64,000 nt of DNA, taken from assembly GCF_001638985.1 (NCBI RefSeq), contig NW_017265162.1:496001-560000 (forward strand), read 5' to 3'. The notes under the pieces were generated by a model. That model did no database searches, was not told the DNA's origin, and saw only the letters and a list, made by a program, of their open reading frames with translations. The translations under genes and the position numbers were made by a program. This stretch comes from Phycomyces blakesleeanus NRRL 1555(-) (lineage: Eukaryota; Mucoromycota; Mucoromycetes; Mucorales; Phycomycetaceae). This document shows positions 26,179 through 38,555 of the stretch, piece after piece (position 1 is the stretch's first letter; each line of letters begins with the position of its first letter).

Positions 26179-28335
26179 TCAAGATGAGGCACCGAATAGG
26201 AGTTGGAATAGCAATGGAACAGGATAGACCGCAAGGAAACCAATACCTTTTTTTTTTTCGTTTTTCACCAAAACAAAACAAAACAAAAAAATAAAGATGT
26301 TAACAAACTTGATTGATAAGATGATTTTATATCGAATTCTAAAGAAAACGTTTTTTTTTTTTCATTTCTTTACCAGCATAGACAATCAGTTTGGTCACAA
26401 TATCAATGTCATAACGCAAAGGCTCGTCGTCAGAAATATCTTCTTCAGGAACCTTTTCGTCAAGCTCACGTCCTTTACGATTATGACATTGTTTAGCCTC
26501 TGCTACTCTACGTTCATGTAGATCTATTGGAGACTGCATCCCAACATGGTCTGACTCGGCCATCGAACTTGTCAGACCACGCAAATCAAGTACTGATGGA
26601 ATAGGATGAATGCTTTCACTCTTGAGACTCTTGTAATATCTATTTTCAAAATAAAGTAAGAAATCATACCAACCTTTTCTTTTCTTGTATATACTTTACC
26701 TCGCACCAATTTCAAATTTACGATGTGGAAGGTTAAATGCCCTGTAAATAGGAGGCAATATTACATAGCACGCTTTCTTACAGGCCATTCTCCAAACAAA
26801 CAGCACAGATACTCCCAAAACCATCTTTAGAAGAACAATCAAACCAGCCTTCAGACCAGTCTGTTGAGTAGCAGTGGATGTCAGAGACATGACACATATA
26901 TCAGTGTGTTGGCATAGCCAGCTTCCAGGAAACAGACCGATCAATACACCCATAAAGCACACACTGACGAATAAACCATTAAATTAGTTATCCAACCCAT
27001 TTTACATATATACTCATCATTTACCTATCCTCAAAACACGGACATCTCTCAAGAGGGTCAGGACTATACAGAAAGAAAGCAAGAAATGTTTAGTTTTTAG
27101 AGCCTTTTCCTTTTTTTAATAATATATATATATATATATACTTTTACTTCTTTCTAAAGTACACCTTGTTAATCAAGTCACAATAATCAACTTACTGGAT
27201 CCCAACAAGTGATAGAAAGAGAGGAATTGTAAGAAATACTGTGGAAGAAAAAAAAAAGGCATAAATAAATATATATATATATATATATATAAAGAAGATA
27301 CAGTGTGATATAATATTAACTTACCCCAGTAACCATCATCAGTAAAAAGAGAGTCGAATTCAGCTCTAAAAGTCCACTGGGTCCAGTAGAGTGCATAAGC
27401 CAAGATAGTACCGCCAACAACATCTGATAACCGATATTGAGCATTTCTTGATATGAGGATAGGTATTCTGTTTTGTCTGTGTACCTACCTGTCAAACTAT
27501 GCATCCCACAGTAAAGTCTACCAAGTACTACACTGGCAACATATACTGCACAGCTAGCCACGCACACCATACGAGCAGTTGATTCTGGTGCAAATGTATC
27601 ACATGAAACTGCAAACAAATATAACCCTACAGAGACTGAATTTGTTGCATGTGTTGAAGGGAATCCATATTCAAGTGCAACTGATGAAGACATCGACAGA
27701 CGATGAACAGGAGGTGAAAGGGGACGAGGTAAGCACATAAAATCCTATTGACCATACACACACAAACGTATATATATATATATATATATGAATATAAAGA
27801 CACGCACATCCAATTGTCAGTTTTGTTATTGACAACAAGCGTCTGACTCTTTCATTCTTTTTTGCTTATCACCTTTATAAAGCCAGACCAAAATACTCCT
27901 GCTGCTGTCAGGCATGCAACCCTATCCAAGTCATACATAGCATATCAGATTACCAAGGTACAAGAAATAATATATATATATTTACCCTCTACCAAGCTCA
28001 GCATTAGCAAACCAGATGATAATGGGCAAGAATATCATAAAAAATGTGTGTGTACCGAGATTAGCAGTCCAGAGAAAGTAAGCATCCCACCATGGAGTTC
28101 TGATGCGTTTCTAGGATGAGATGAAGAAGGAATGATTAAAAGAAGAAAAAAGAAATACATAAAGAAGTGTCGGACTGCTTACCTGGATAGCTGCAAGTAC
28201 AGGTGTTTCTGCACGTACTAGAGGTAAGAGAGCTCGGCGCATCTTAGCCCGAAGTGGATCAAGTGCTCTGTCATAGAGTTTTCCGTCAAGAGTTCCGGCA
28301 TCAACACTATCGATCGACTTGCTCGTCTTTGCCAT
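26179..28335 (-). CDS. LCB3: long-chain-base 1-phosphate phosphatase (LCB3/SGPP-type PAP2)
   Basis: Ten exons on the complement: 28335..28183, 28110..27986, 27921..27873, 27744..27489, 27423..27325, 27238..27196, 27063..27025, 26963..26700, 26639..26374, 26246..26179; 453 aa. The three PAP2 phosphatase motifs are present: KDFMCLPRPLSPP (motif 1, K-x6-RP), FPSTHATNSVSV (motif 2) and GRLYCGMHSLTDVVGG (motif 3, R-x5-H-x3-D). Several hydrophobic helices surround them, fitting an ER membrane protein. The family dephosphorylates dihydrosphingosine- and phytosphingosine-1-phosphate in sphingolipid turnover. Several exons are tiny (39, 43 and 49 nt). The last intron has an unusual acceptor, an A-run ending AAG, chosen because it alone yields the conserved hydrophobic C-terminus. 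Confidence 0.92.
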
Positions 28336-29369
28336 AAGTAAACTTTTTATATATATAAATATTTATTATTATTATTATTATTTATTTATTTTAGGAGAGA
28401 ATAAAATAAAAAAGAAAGAGCAAAATGGAGTTATCTTTATTTGGAATTATCTATTTGTGATACAACCTTTGTAAGTGAATAAGCGTACTTGAAGAGGTTT
28501 CTTTTCTTTTTTTTCTTTTTTTTTCTGTGCGTATGTGCGTGTACAACCATATTCCCAAAATAAGGTGTCGGAGTAGCAAGAGCCATAAGTCGCCTTTTAT
28601 GGACTACATGTTCAAGTGAATAATGGTAAAGGTATATATATATATATATTATAACGTCTTTCTATGTCTTGCGCACTGTGGTATTTAGGCGATTCAATAA
28701 TAGCTTGGGAATAAATGAAATTAATTTTCTTTTGGTAAAAGTAATCCCCCTAAATATGAAGGGGAAAAAGAAGAAATATATATATATATAAAGAGGTATC
28801 CCACAAGGCATGACAGGAGAGGTAGTCAGTGTGAAAGTAAGAAAGCATCGAGAAAAGAAAACCTATACCAAAGCAATCAATACAGCTGGCAAGAAAGAAT
28901 ACAGCAGGTAGAAATAACATAAAAAGATTCTTATTCAGAGTAAATACATCTGTCTACACTCTAATATAACAACCCCTTTGTCCACAGATCACAAAATATA
29001 GTAATAGCACATGGGAGGGTTCTGGGGTCATGTAGTTTTACTTGGGATCTCACTTGTCGAAATTAACATACACAAAAAGCAATAATAGTTAATAGTTAAT
29101 ACGGGTAAATGCTTTGAACCGTTGGTATGCCATGGTGCAGTAATTAAATGATCGATTTACAAAATTCAAGAGTTGTACGGTATGTTGGATTTTAATAACA
29201 AATTAGAGGAGTAGCTAAGCGTCTTATCCAAAGGGACAGACAGAATGTCAGAACGCATGTCATTCCGCCACTATGGAATCTTCAATCGCATAGGCATCAC
29301 CAATTACAACCTATGACTGACTTTGTGATTATGTCTTTTATTATTAAACGCTTCAGCAGATTGTTTTTT
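28336..29369. other. intergenic, no gene seen
   Basis: Upstream region of the LCB phosphatase gene (transcribed leftwards). It contains an (ATT)n run at ~28364-28385, T/C tracts and AT runs. No coding feature recognised. Confidence 0.5.
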
Positions 29370-29600
29370 TTTTTGGTTTGCTTTGTTCGCTTCTAAACAC
29401 CTTCAAAAAGGAATGTGGAACGTTGATGTCATTATTCCAAAAACAAAAAGCAGCTTGAATGAAAGCATAAAGTTTTCTCTGCCCAATTCCGACATTTCTT
29501 GGAAATTGTTCGGCAATGGTTGATGCTACACAACATACGGTCTTCTTATCACTTTAGATTGTGTGGACCTTGATGGAATCAATCATAATTAGGTGTACAG
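29370..29600 (-). pseudogene. protein-coding-like relic of unknown family
   Basis: On the complement a frame reads ...MIDSIKVHTI, one TAA stop (~29553), then SDKKTVCCVASTIAEQFPRN and onward to FCFWNNDINVPHSFLKVF near 29400. The composition is protein-like and differs from surrounding AT-rich DNA. With one internal stop and no clear start it looks like a decayed gene or transposon fragment. I recognise no family. Confidence 0.2.
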
Positions 29601-30963
29601 ATTGGGAAAAATGTCTTTGACAACACTTTGCTTCCTTTTTTGCTGTACTTTTGATCTTTCCTAATTTTCAATTTCAAAGGCCGTAAATTGTATGCATCTA
29701 CTAATAAATACAAGAAAAAAAAATGAAATCATAAATGTAAGCGTAAATATGTGTAGCATAAATAATGCACTAAGTGTGGCAAAGCAGTTTCTCTTTCGTT
29801 GGTCTTGAGATATTATGCTCTATAATGTACTATGCTGTAATGTCTACATACTATGTTTCATCTTGTATCTTTTTGTATATGTACTTTGGTAGCCCATTCC
29901 TTTACAAGGCATATGCATAAATAGACATACTGCACTGTATAATATCAAACGTTGAAATATATCCCTTTTAATATCAATTCTCCTGAAGGAGGAGTTACTT
30001 CTTATTTTTCCAGGCATGAATCCCACCCAAATCATTGAACCCAGTTACATTTCTTTGAAAGATCAGTATAGTTCACGTGACCAAAAGAAGACCAAATCAA
30101 GTAAAAAAAAAGTCACGTTAAAGAGAGAGAGAGAGAGTTTGGGATTTTAGCAAGTAAAGAAAATAAAAGTTCTATCTCCGCTAATTTTATCTTCTAAATC
30201 TGGCAGCCAGAAAAAAATAAATATATTAAAGGTTTATCGATCCGTTACGGACAGTCAGGATATATATATATATATTTATATTTATATTTATCATATTTTT
30301 AACTGGTGTAGCTATTGCAGCAAACATGAGGACATCATGCTCGTGCATGCCCTGTTTTTTGCTGTTGTTTTTAAAAGTGAAATAGATATACTTGATAATC
30401 GATAGACACATTAATTAACACACAACAAGGACAAGAATGATTGTAATATATTTTGGCCTATCTTTAAACAATCACACTAGGTGTTAATAATAAGATAGTT
30501 ATCTCCAACATCTTGATTGTAATTGCATTTTCTACAATAAAAGTCACTAATGCTACCATTGTCAGTAAAATTATAAGCTATCTTTGAATTTTTTTTTTCT
30601 TTTTGTATATATATATTTATCAAAGCCACATTTGTTATGTCACCAGTCTTTTATACAAACTTGTATACGGTGAAATGTTGGCTGAAGGTACAAAGGGTTG
30701 ATATAAGAATATACATATAATTCATATTCTAAATATTCGAGGAGGCAGAATTTATGTCTGGGGAACGAAGAATACAAAATTCACAATTGTATTTTTATTA
30801 TAGATTTTCTCCCGAAAGATCAGTTAGATTCGATGCTTCCGACGATTTACTGATAAGATATCCTTCTTTTTTTTCTTTCTTTCTTAGAAATAATTCAAAT
30901 CCCGAATATTTGTCTTTATATTGAAGCAATAATTTTTCAGTTTTGTTCTCTTTATCTCTTCTC
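29601..30963. other. intergenic, no gene seen
   Basis: AT-rich region up to the PTC7 start. It includes a (GA)n run at ~30124-30136, two copies of a CACGTGA/GTCACGT-type motif (~30074 and ~30112) and AT runs. Nothing else is recognisable. Confidence 0.5.
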
Positions 30964-32354
30964 ATGAACGTCAAAGCAGTCTTCCAGGTCGCCAGTCTTG
31001 TACGCACCGCTACTCCTGCTCGCAATGCATATGCGGGTCTGGTGTGCCAGAAGCGCTTGATGTCAGGACAGTCGAGCGATGCCGACCACGCCCACCGTCG
31101 TTCATTTTCCACCACCACAGCATCACCCTCAGTCGTAGTGGATCAGGCTTTTGATTATTCTCTTCCACCACCACCACCAACCCTCCTTAAACCCCTGCCA
31201 ATGATCGACTTTTTTGCAACCCAAAAACCTAAACCCTCTTATTGCTTCAGTCACGGGGCATCCGGACATGCCAAACGTGGCAGACAGACCAAAACCATCC
31301 AAGACAACTACTACAAGAGTCGCCAAGTAGGAGAAGATGCCTTGTTCCTGCGCCATGATGCTATTGGAGTGGCTGATGGCGTGGGAGGATGGTCGGAAAA
31401 CACACCTGGTAAGATATCTGGGAAATTCAATTACAGAAATAGAAATAGAAAAAAAAAACTTTTTCATTATATGAGAGAGACGGGAACAGATCTTCTTGTT
31501 GATTGTGAAACCAAGCGGAAAATCAAATGCATGTCACTCACGGACCTCTTGCTATCTAAAGGTTCCAGTCCGGCTCTCTATTCGCGCAAATTGATGCACC
31601 ATGCCTTTCTTGAAATGGAGCGATTTGACAACCTCGAAGATCCTCATTTCTGTAGACACGCCGAAGCAAACCCAGTCGAAGTCCTCCAGGCTACTTACGA
31701 CCACAGCATGCGCGAGGCACACCGCGAGAACCTCATTGGATCTTCTACCGCCTGTCTGGCCATACTGCGTGCTGATGAAGTTCGTGTAGCCAACCTTGGA
31801 GACTGCGGCATTTCGATCATTCGCAACAACAGCTACATCTTCCGCAGTGAAGAACAACAGCACTCCTTCAACTACCCTTTCCAACTCGGCACTCGTTCCA
31901 GGGACAGACCCAAGCATGCACAGGTAAGAAAGTCACTTTGGTCAAATCTGCAATCTGATGAAGTTTATTAACTTTTTTTTCTTTTTCTTTTTTTTAGTCT
32001 TTTAACGTAAAAGTTCAAAAGGGCGACATCATCATTATGGGGTCTGACGGTCTTTTCGACAATGTATTCGACAGCGAAATTCTTGCCACTGTCCGCAAAC
32101 ACGTTTCGTCCTATATCATTCCTGGAAACGAACACAGACCTGCCCGTGTTATGGAGTTTGATCCTCAAGGTCTTTCTGATGTCCTTGCCAAACAAGCATT
32201 AGATGCAAGCGAGGATAAACGCCACATTGACTCTCCATTCCAAAGACGTGCCATGAATAGCGGCTTCTATTTCCAAGGAGGAAAGGCTGATGATATTAGT
32301 GTCGTTGTAGCAGTCGTCCAGGACAGCGAAGACTCTCCAGACCGTCGCCTTTAA
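30964..32354 (+). CDS. PTC7: PTC7-type mitochondrial PP2C protein phosphatase
   Basis: Three exons 30964..31408, 31562..31923, 31998..32354, encoding 387 aa when both introns are removed. The first ~60 residues (MNVKAVFQVASLVRTATPAR...) are rich in Arg, Ala and Ser with no acidic residues, a plausible mitochondrial presequence. PP2C metal-binding motifs are visible: VGEDALFL, GVADGVGGW (first Asp ligand), GDCGIS, MGSDGLFDN and the C-terminal GKADDISVVVA. Yeast Ptc7 dephosphorylates coenzyme Q biosynthesis proteins. Intron 1 (31409..31561) is 153 nt, an exact multiple of three and free of stops, so retaining it would insert 51 residues; see findings. Confidence 0.93.
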
Positions 32355-32892
32355 GCAAATCCTTACATTCATTCATTCATTCATTCATTCATTCACAACA
32401 TGCATACGTACATTCTATCAATTCATTCATCTTCCACACTCTGAATCTGCACTACAACAACTATGCAGACTGTATATAATTATAGCACTAGAATACTACT
32501 TTACTTCATTAGACATAAAAAAAAGAAACATTCATTCATTCATTTACTTGCATACTTCATATTCAGTTTTGTCTATCTTTACATCAGCAAAATATCTACA
32601 CAGACACAGACACATTAGGCATTTTTATTATTCACTTCTTTAATGGTTTTCTTCCAAAGAATAAAACGATAATACTATAATACAATCTAAGCGACTCCAA
32701 TTTTTGTAATTTCTTATCTAAGGTTTCTTTTTTTTGATTCTATAAAAGGAATTGTTGATGGAGACAATATAGCCCTTTTGGGATATGCACATGGAAGGGG
32801 AGTAATTATAGATTATAAGATTATATTTGTCTGTCTGTTGCTTTTTTATTGAAAATAATATATGTAGTTTTATGTAGTTTTCTCTCAATAAC
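32355..32892. other. convergent intergenic region
   Basis: 538 bp between the PTC7 and catalase stop codons. A (CATT)n repeat occupies 32366-32395 directly after the PTC7 stop and recurs as a short run near 32530-32542. The remainder is 3' UTR-like AT-rich DNA. Confidence 0.6.
32366..32395. repeat. (CATT)n tetranucleotide repeat
   Basis: About seven CATT units in the presumed 3' UTR of PTC7. Confidence 0.85.
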
Positions 32893-35597
32893 CTATTTAG
32901 CATTCTTATCTAATGGCATTCTTGACCAGAATCTTTGTTGTATCAATGCTTTCTTGAAGGGTTCTTCCAGACTAGTAGAGCTACTGCTGACCAGGACTCC
33001 CTTATCTTCTGCGTATGATTTACTAGAGGAAGGGACCTTAACTCTAGCAGCTTTAAGGAGCTCAACTCCAGCTCCAGTTGCAGCAAGGGGTTTGCCATGG
33101 CGGAAAGTGTCCAGCACAAAACTAAGGGGCTCTTCATAGGGGAACTGGCTGACGTTATCCATCAGAGTCTCAATAGCTTTTTTACCGCCTGGTACATATG
33201 CAGCATCAAACAAGACGGAAGCCGTGGTAGTGTAGGTCTGGGTGATATTCAAGCCATCTTGATCGCCAAGCGCAAGACCAACATATTGTACGTAGGCACC
33301 TTCCTTATCCAAGTAATCATACATCTTCTTTGCATCGCTAGTGTCAGTTCCAGGGGCAGTAAGAATAGCGACTGTGCGGGTACGGATATTCTTGGCTTTT
33401 GGATACTGATCAATCGAAAGACCTTCTGAGGTCTGGTTGGAGTTCTTATACTTATTGGCCGGTTCTTCAACACCAACACCACTGGCTACACGGACTGCCA
33501 GATTGTTGTCAACATGGTTTAGGATCTCAATCATCCGCTTGCGAACGTCCAACGACTTGGACTTTCCGATCTCAAAGCGAGCACCATCTACCAGCTGTTG
33601 TTGTTCAGGAGGTGTAAGACTGTTCCAGAACAGCTGGGCCTGACTGTAGTGATCAAAGAACTTGGCACTCTTGCCACGTTCCTTGCGGCCTTCGACCATC
33701 TCTGGGTATTCAATATAGCCGCCATCCTTTGCGTCAACCATCGATGGAGTATCGGCTTGGAGTCCATTGGGCGAGTAGGCGACCTTGCCTTTGAAAATAT
33801 TGAACTGCATCTGGCCATCACGCTGGCTGTTGTGAACAGGATTAATGGGACGGTTGATGGGGAGCTGCATGTAATTGACCCCGCCCATGCGATTGATTTG
33901 GGTATCGAGATAACTGAACAGGCGACCCTGAAGGAGTGGGTCGTTGGTGAATCCGATGCCTCGGACAACATGGCCCAGGTGGAATGTCACTTGCTCGGTC
34001 TCGGAAAAGAAGTTCTCTACGTTTCGGTTGAGGGTCATCTTGCCGAGAGGCTTAAAAGGCACGAGAGACTCGGGAATAAGCTTGGTAGGATCCAAGAGGT
34101 CAAAGTCGAATTTGTCTTCGTCTTCTTCTTGGACAATCTGTACACCAAACTCATACTCTGGGTAATCTCCTCTATTGATAGCATCGTAGAGATCATTACG
34201 GTGGAAATCACTATCCTTTCCTGCAATCTTCTGAGCTTCGTCCTAATAACAGACAACGTATTTATAAACATTACAAACATTTGATGAAAAGTGTTTATGT
34301 AGTTCTTACCCAGACAAGATTTGAAAGTCCTTGAAGAGGCTTCCAAATAAATTTGGCAAACACAGACTTTCCCTCTTCATTAACCAAACGGAAGCTTAAG
34401 GACATATATAAATATAAATATAAATAAACCAATCAATACATTATAGGCCTTTGACTTTTGTGTTGTTGTTGTTGTTGCTTATATATAAGGTACTTACGTG
34501 TGAACACCAAAACCTTCTACTTGTCGGAAACTTCTAGGAATACCACGGCCAGACAATGCCCAAAGGACGGTGTGAATTGTTGCAGGCTCGGATGCAAAAA
34601 AATCATAAGCTGTTTCATGTGCTGTACCAGCTTGAGGAACATCGGTATTTGGTTGAGGCTTTCCAGCATGGATCAGGTCAGGAAACTTGATGGCATCTAA
34701 ACATCACACACAGTACATCAGTAAATCAGTACATTATCACACCATCACACCATCACACCTTTTAAAGCCTAGTGCGTTTACCTTGTACAAAGAATGGTGC
34801 AATAATATTCCCCACTAAAAAAAATATGCATTGATTAATTATGTTTCAAATTACGGATGTAGTGCTAAAAAATACTCACCAAGATCCCAAAGACCTTCTT
34901 CTGTGTAAAATCGAGTTGCGAACCCACGGACATCACGGACGGTATCAGCAGAGCCCTTTGAGCCGAGTACGGTAGAGAAACGGACAAAGACTGGTGTCTT
35001 GGTACCTGGGGTTCTCAAGAACTTTGCGGCAGTCAAGTCTGACCAGTCTTCGTAGGTCTCAAAGTAACCATGGGCACCTACACCTCGTGCATGGACTACG
35101 CGCTCTGGGATCCTTTATTCATTTAAATTATTATTGTTTTTTTAAAAAAAAACAAATAGCAATGTCATTAGTACACTTATTAAAGAGAAGATGCGTAGGT
35201 AGTCAGTTAAATTCTCTTCTTTCTTTCTCTCTCTTTACCTCTCATGATCTATTTAAATGCAACAAGTCAGTTGAATGTTTGAAGGGTTCTGCAACATAAA
35301 TACAAGGAACGAATACTTACCAAAATGCATGACCTTCTCACGCATCATAAAATCCTCCATAAGAGTAGGTCCACGAAGTCCAGCCTTCAGACTGTCTGTA
35401 TTATTGATCTTTGTACCAAACATGGTAGTTTCCTGGGTTCCGGCATCATTAACAGAGTATTGTTCCAGCTGCTCAAGTTTTGCATCCTGTCCACCACCTT
35501 CTGTCATTCTCTTGTGAAATGGACACTGGGCTGTCACTCCAGAAGATAAGACACCAAAGACCAGAGTAATTGCATATCCAATAGTATATGCTTTCAT
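32893..35597 (-). CDS. large-subunit catalase with signal peptide
   Basis: Seven exons on the complement: 35597..35321, 35248..35239, 35112..34880, 34814..34782, 34696..34498, 34394..34310, 34242..32893; 728 aa. The N-terminus ([20 protein letters not shown]) is a clear signal peptide, so the enzyme probably enters the secretory route. The core has [15 protein letters not shown] (catalytic His), RFSTV, the Asn-region [11 protein letters not shown], and [12 protein letters not shown] with the haem-ligating Tyr. The ~150-residue C-terminal extension ([21 protein letters not shown]...) is the flavodoxin-like domain of clade 2 large catalases. The reaction is dismutation of hydrogen peroxide. Exon 2 is a 10-nt micro-exon supplying most of the codons of DHER at the active-site His. 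Confidence 0.95.
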
Positions 35598-38478
35598 AGT
35601 AGTGCAAGAGTAGAGAAGATGGAAGAAAAGTAGGGATTATGTTTTGACCCGAAAGAAATGACACGGTATTTATATGAAAGCGGACAATAGTATGAAATGA
35701 TTTGTAAAGTGTTGTCTATTTGATACAAAAATATATAATTATTTCGGCCGTCAATAAAGGAGAAAAAAAATAACAGTAAATATCCCATGGAAAAATAGTA
35801 CAGCCAAAGAAGAAGAAGAAAAATGACCTATGTACTTCTTTTGATTTTCACTAACCTCAACCAAAACAATTAAACAGGTGTATTTTCTACACATACATAT
35901 ACATAAACATACGCCCACAAACATAAACATATACATACATGCGTATATATTGATCAGTTTTGAATACATCTTTGCAGTGCGCCAAGTCAATAAGGTTCGT
36001 CCACCGTTGCAATCTACGTATGATCTATTGTGTTAATGTTAATAATTTGTCTTCCATTGCATTGATTTGATAATATCAACTTTGATATGACCTCAGTTCA
36101 ATGTCATCAAGAATTTACCCTTTTTTCACTTTCATTTACAACCCGAGACAATTGAATTCAAGGTCGGCCAATAGAAACCTATCCTTGGATTACTAAGTAA
36201 CAACTACAGTACCGTGAATCTGTACTCTCGGTACCTGAGGCTACTTGACAACAACAAAATCACCTGCTTTCTTTCAATAATTGTACAACCTCAAATCACA
36301 ACCTAAAAGTGAGATAGATATCTATCAGATTTCTCAAAGACCGGGTCTCATAGCATGTTTACTAGAAGGTGTTTGTTAAAACGAAGGATTTAATTGTTAA
36401 CCGACTAGGTCTCTATTTGTAAACGTTATGACTTGCAGATCCAACCTCAAAGAAATTTAATATTACTACAGTATGTTGATACTATATGGTCTAAGCATAT
36501 TTACACTTATACGTAAAAAGTACAAATATCATATAATACTACTATTAATCATGCCATGTACTTGTTACATAGAATGCAAATTGGTGTACTGTTTCTTTTG
36601 ATAAGAATATACTAGTCAGAGCACTCTTAAGGCTGTTAATAATAATAAAAAAATACAAAAATTTATCACTAATATCAATGGGTTTAACAATGTCATTAGC
36701 TATATGTGTACACAAAGACACGGACCAGAAGAAATTTTGGTGCGACGACCACAAGCGCGGTGCTTTCATGGGAGGAGAGCGATATTATTGTGGCCATATA
36801 AGGCGAAAAGAACATCCGTATAGTTGAAATTTGTGGACCGAGGATGTACTAGGCACAAAAATATATATATATACGGAATTGAATAAACTTTGCCTCAACA
36901 AACAATATGGATAGTTTGTATACCAATAAATAAACAAATAAAGGCTTTCAGAATTTACCTTTTACTACCGCGTTAGCCTAGGATAAATAATGTCTGACCG
37001 GACAATGTACTTTAGGATAATGAATTATTTGTTTTTAACAGCCAAAAAAAGCATTTTCGCAATGTTTGGCCTAAAGAATAACGAGAGAACAATTTATTCT
37101 TATCGAAGCGAAGAAAAAAAAACACACGGACAACTTTGCTTAATCCATTTTTTTTATTACTAAATTCATAATATTTTTAATATACAAATCATATCTGCAA
37201 ATATAAAAGTGCAGTTGACATAATAAATATTCTGATAATAGCACATGAGCACAACAAGGTTATTATCATATATGCACCTCTTAAAGAAAAAGTCAATATG
37301 AGATATCATGTTACTCTCTTTTAAAAGAATACTGAAAAAAATTTATATTAATTTATCTCATCTTTGGATTGTCAAACATGACTTTTGAATCATTTAACAA
37401 TACCACAGAAAAAAAAACAAATTTGAAGGCGATTTAAAGTATATTTTCAAAAGCAATTCTAGAAGACTTGTTGCGTAAAACTTGCTTTTTTGACCCTTTA
37501 CTTCTATGGATAATTATTTATCACTATTCTTTTGTGGATTTAAAAGCTTTATTCACACACCGAAGTATATTTTTTCTACATTTCATAATTGTATTTATAT
37601 TAGATAATACACCACAAACTCTTTTGTCCAATTAACAATCGTTGTCTTCATTTATAACATGATTCTACCAATCGGTGTCTACACCGCCAAAAAAAAAACT
37701 GCTGGTTTTTGACAAAAGTTATAGTCTCTTTGAGATTACTCGTATATTTTTTCTTTCTACTGTGTCCCCTACAGCGAATATTGTATCTGCAGTATCAATT
37801 AATCAGTTTCAGTTTCAAATTAATAGTAAAATCAATTTAAGTAAAACATGTTTAAAGTTAGTATGTATTTTTTTTTGTATTAAAAAAATGAAGCTATATT
37901 TTACTTGTACCTCTTGATCACAGTATCCCAAGTATCGCTCAAATGCCTGATTTCCTTCTCTTTTTTTTTTAAGAAACCGTATTACTGCCGTTTAGGAAAG
38001 CCTGGAATAAAGTTATAGTATTCTTTAACATACCATTGAGAGTAATAACTTCAGCTGGTAGTATATATATATACAATCTGATTACTAGAATACTGAGGTA
38101 CAAGTATATTATATTTACTTTGTGTTTAATTTTTACTTGATATGTACAGATGGCATTTCTTTGCTTTAGTTTTCCATAATTAACGAGTAAGCATGAAGGC
38201 TTTTGGAATCCCTGTTATGGAAAGTATATTCTTGGCACAATATATACTGAGGTAGACTTTCTTTGATCTCCGTATTCATAGAAGTGAAGCAAAATATATT
38301 TTTACTTTACTTAATTCTTGGGACGGAAGGAGTCTGTATAACCCAGCTAGGAAACACAACGGTTTCACCAGATATCAAACTTCCTTCAGACAATTGCCTA
38401 AACACAGTAGTGTATGCTTCTAGGCCCAAAGCTTGTCGGTCTTGCACAATCTTTTAAAAAATTATAGTATAGTTTCAG
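35598..38478. other. gene-poor region upstream of catalase
   Basis: 2.9 kb of AT-rich DNA with no convincing gene. A 64-codon stop-free frame at ~38263-38457 (+) has protein-like composition (GVCITQLGNTTVSPDIKLPS) and directly abuts the left arm of the inverted-repeat element, so it may be a fragment. Otherwise only simple sequence is seen. Confidence 0.45.
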
Positions 38479-38555
38479 GTGGAGGGCAATGTTACACTGG
38501 CCCAAGAGTGAATATCGCAAGTTCTAAAAATAAATCTCTAATTTCCAGGTCGTAT
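38479..38555 (+). repeat. left inverted-repeat arm
   Basis: Begins GTGGA...CAATGTTACACTGGCCC and pairs with 39528-39605 in inverted orientation. Confidence 0.7.

Noticed and set aside
33598..34284. 228-codon frame on the + strand opposite the catalase
   Set aside because: Antisense shadow of a large catalase exon with no start or domain; the catalase frame on the complement is continuous and family-matched.
36545..36769. 74-codon complement frame in the 35-40 kb gap
   Set aside because: AT-rich hydrophobic composition, no domain, isolated; most likely chance.
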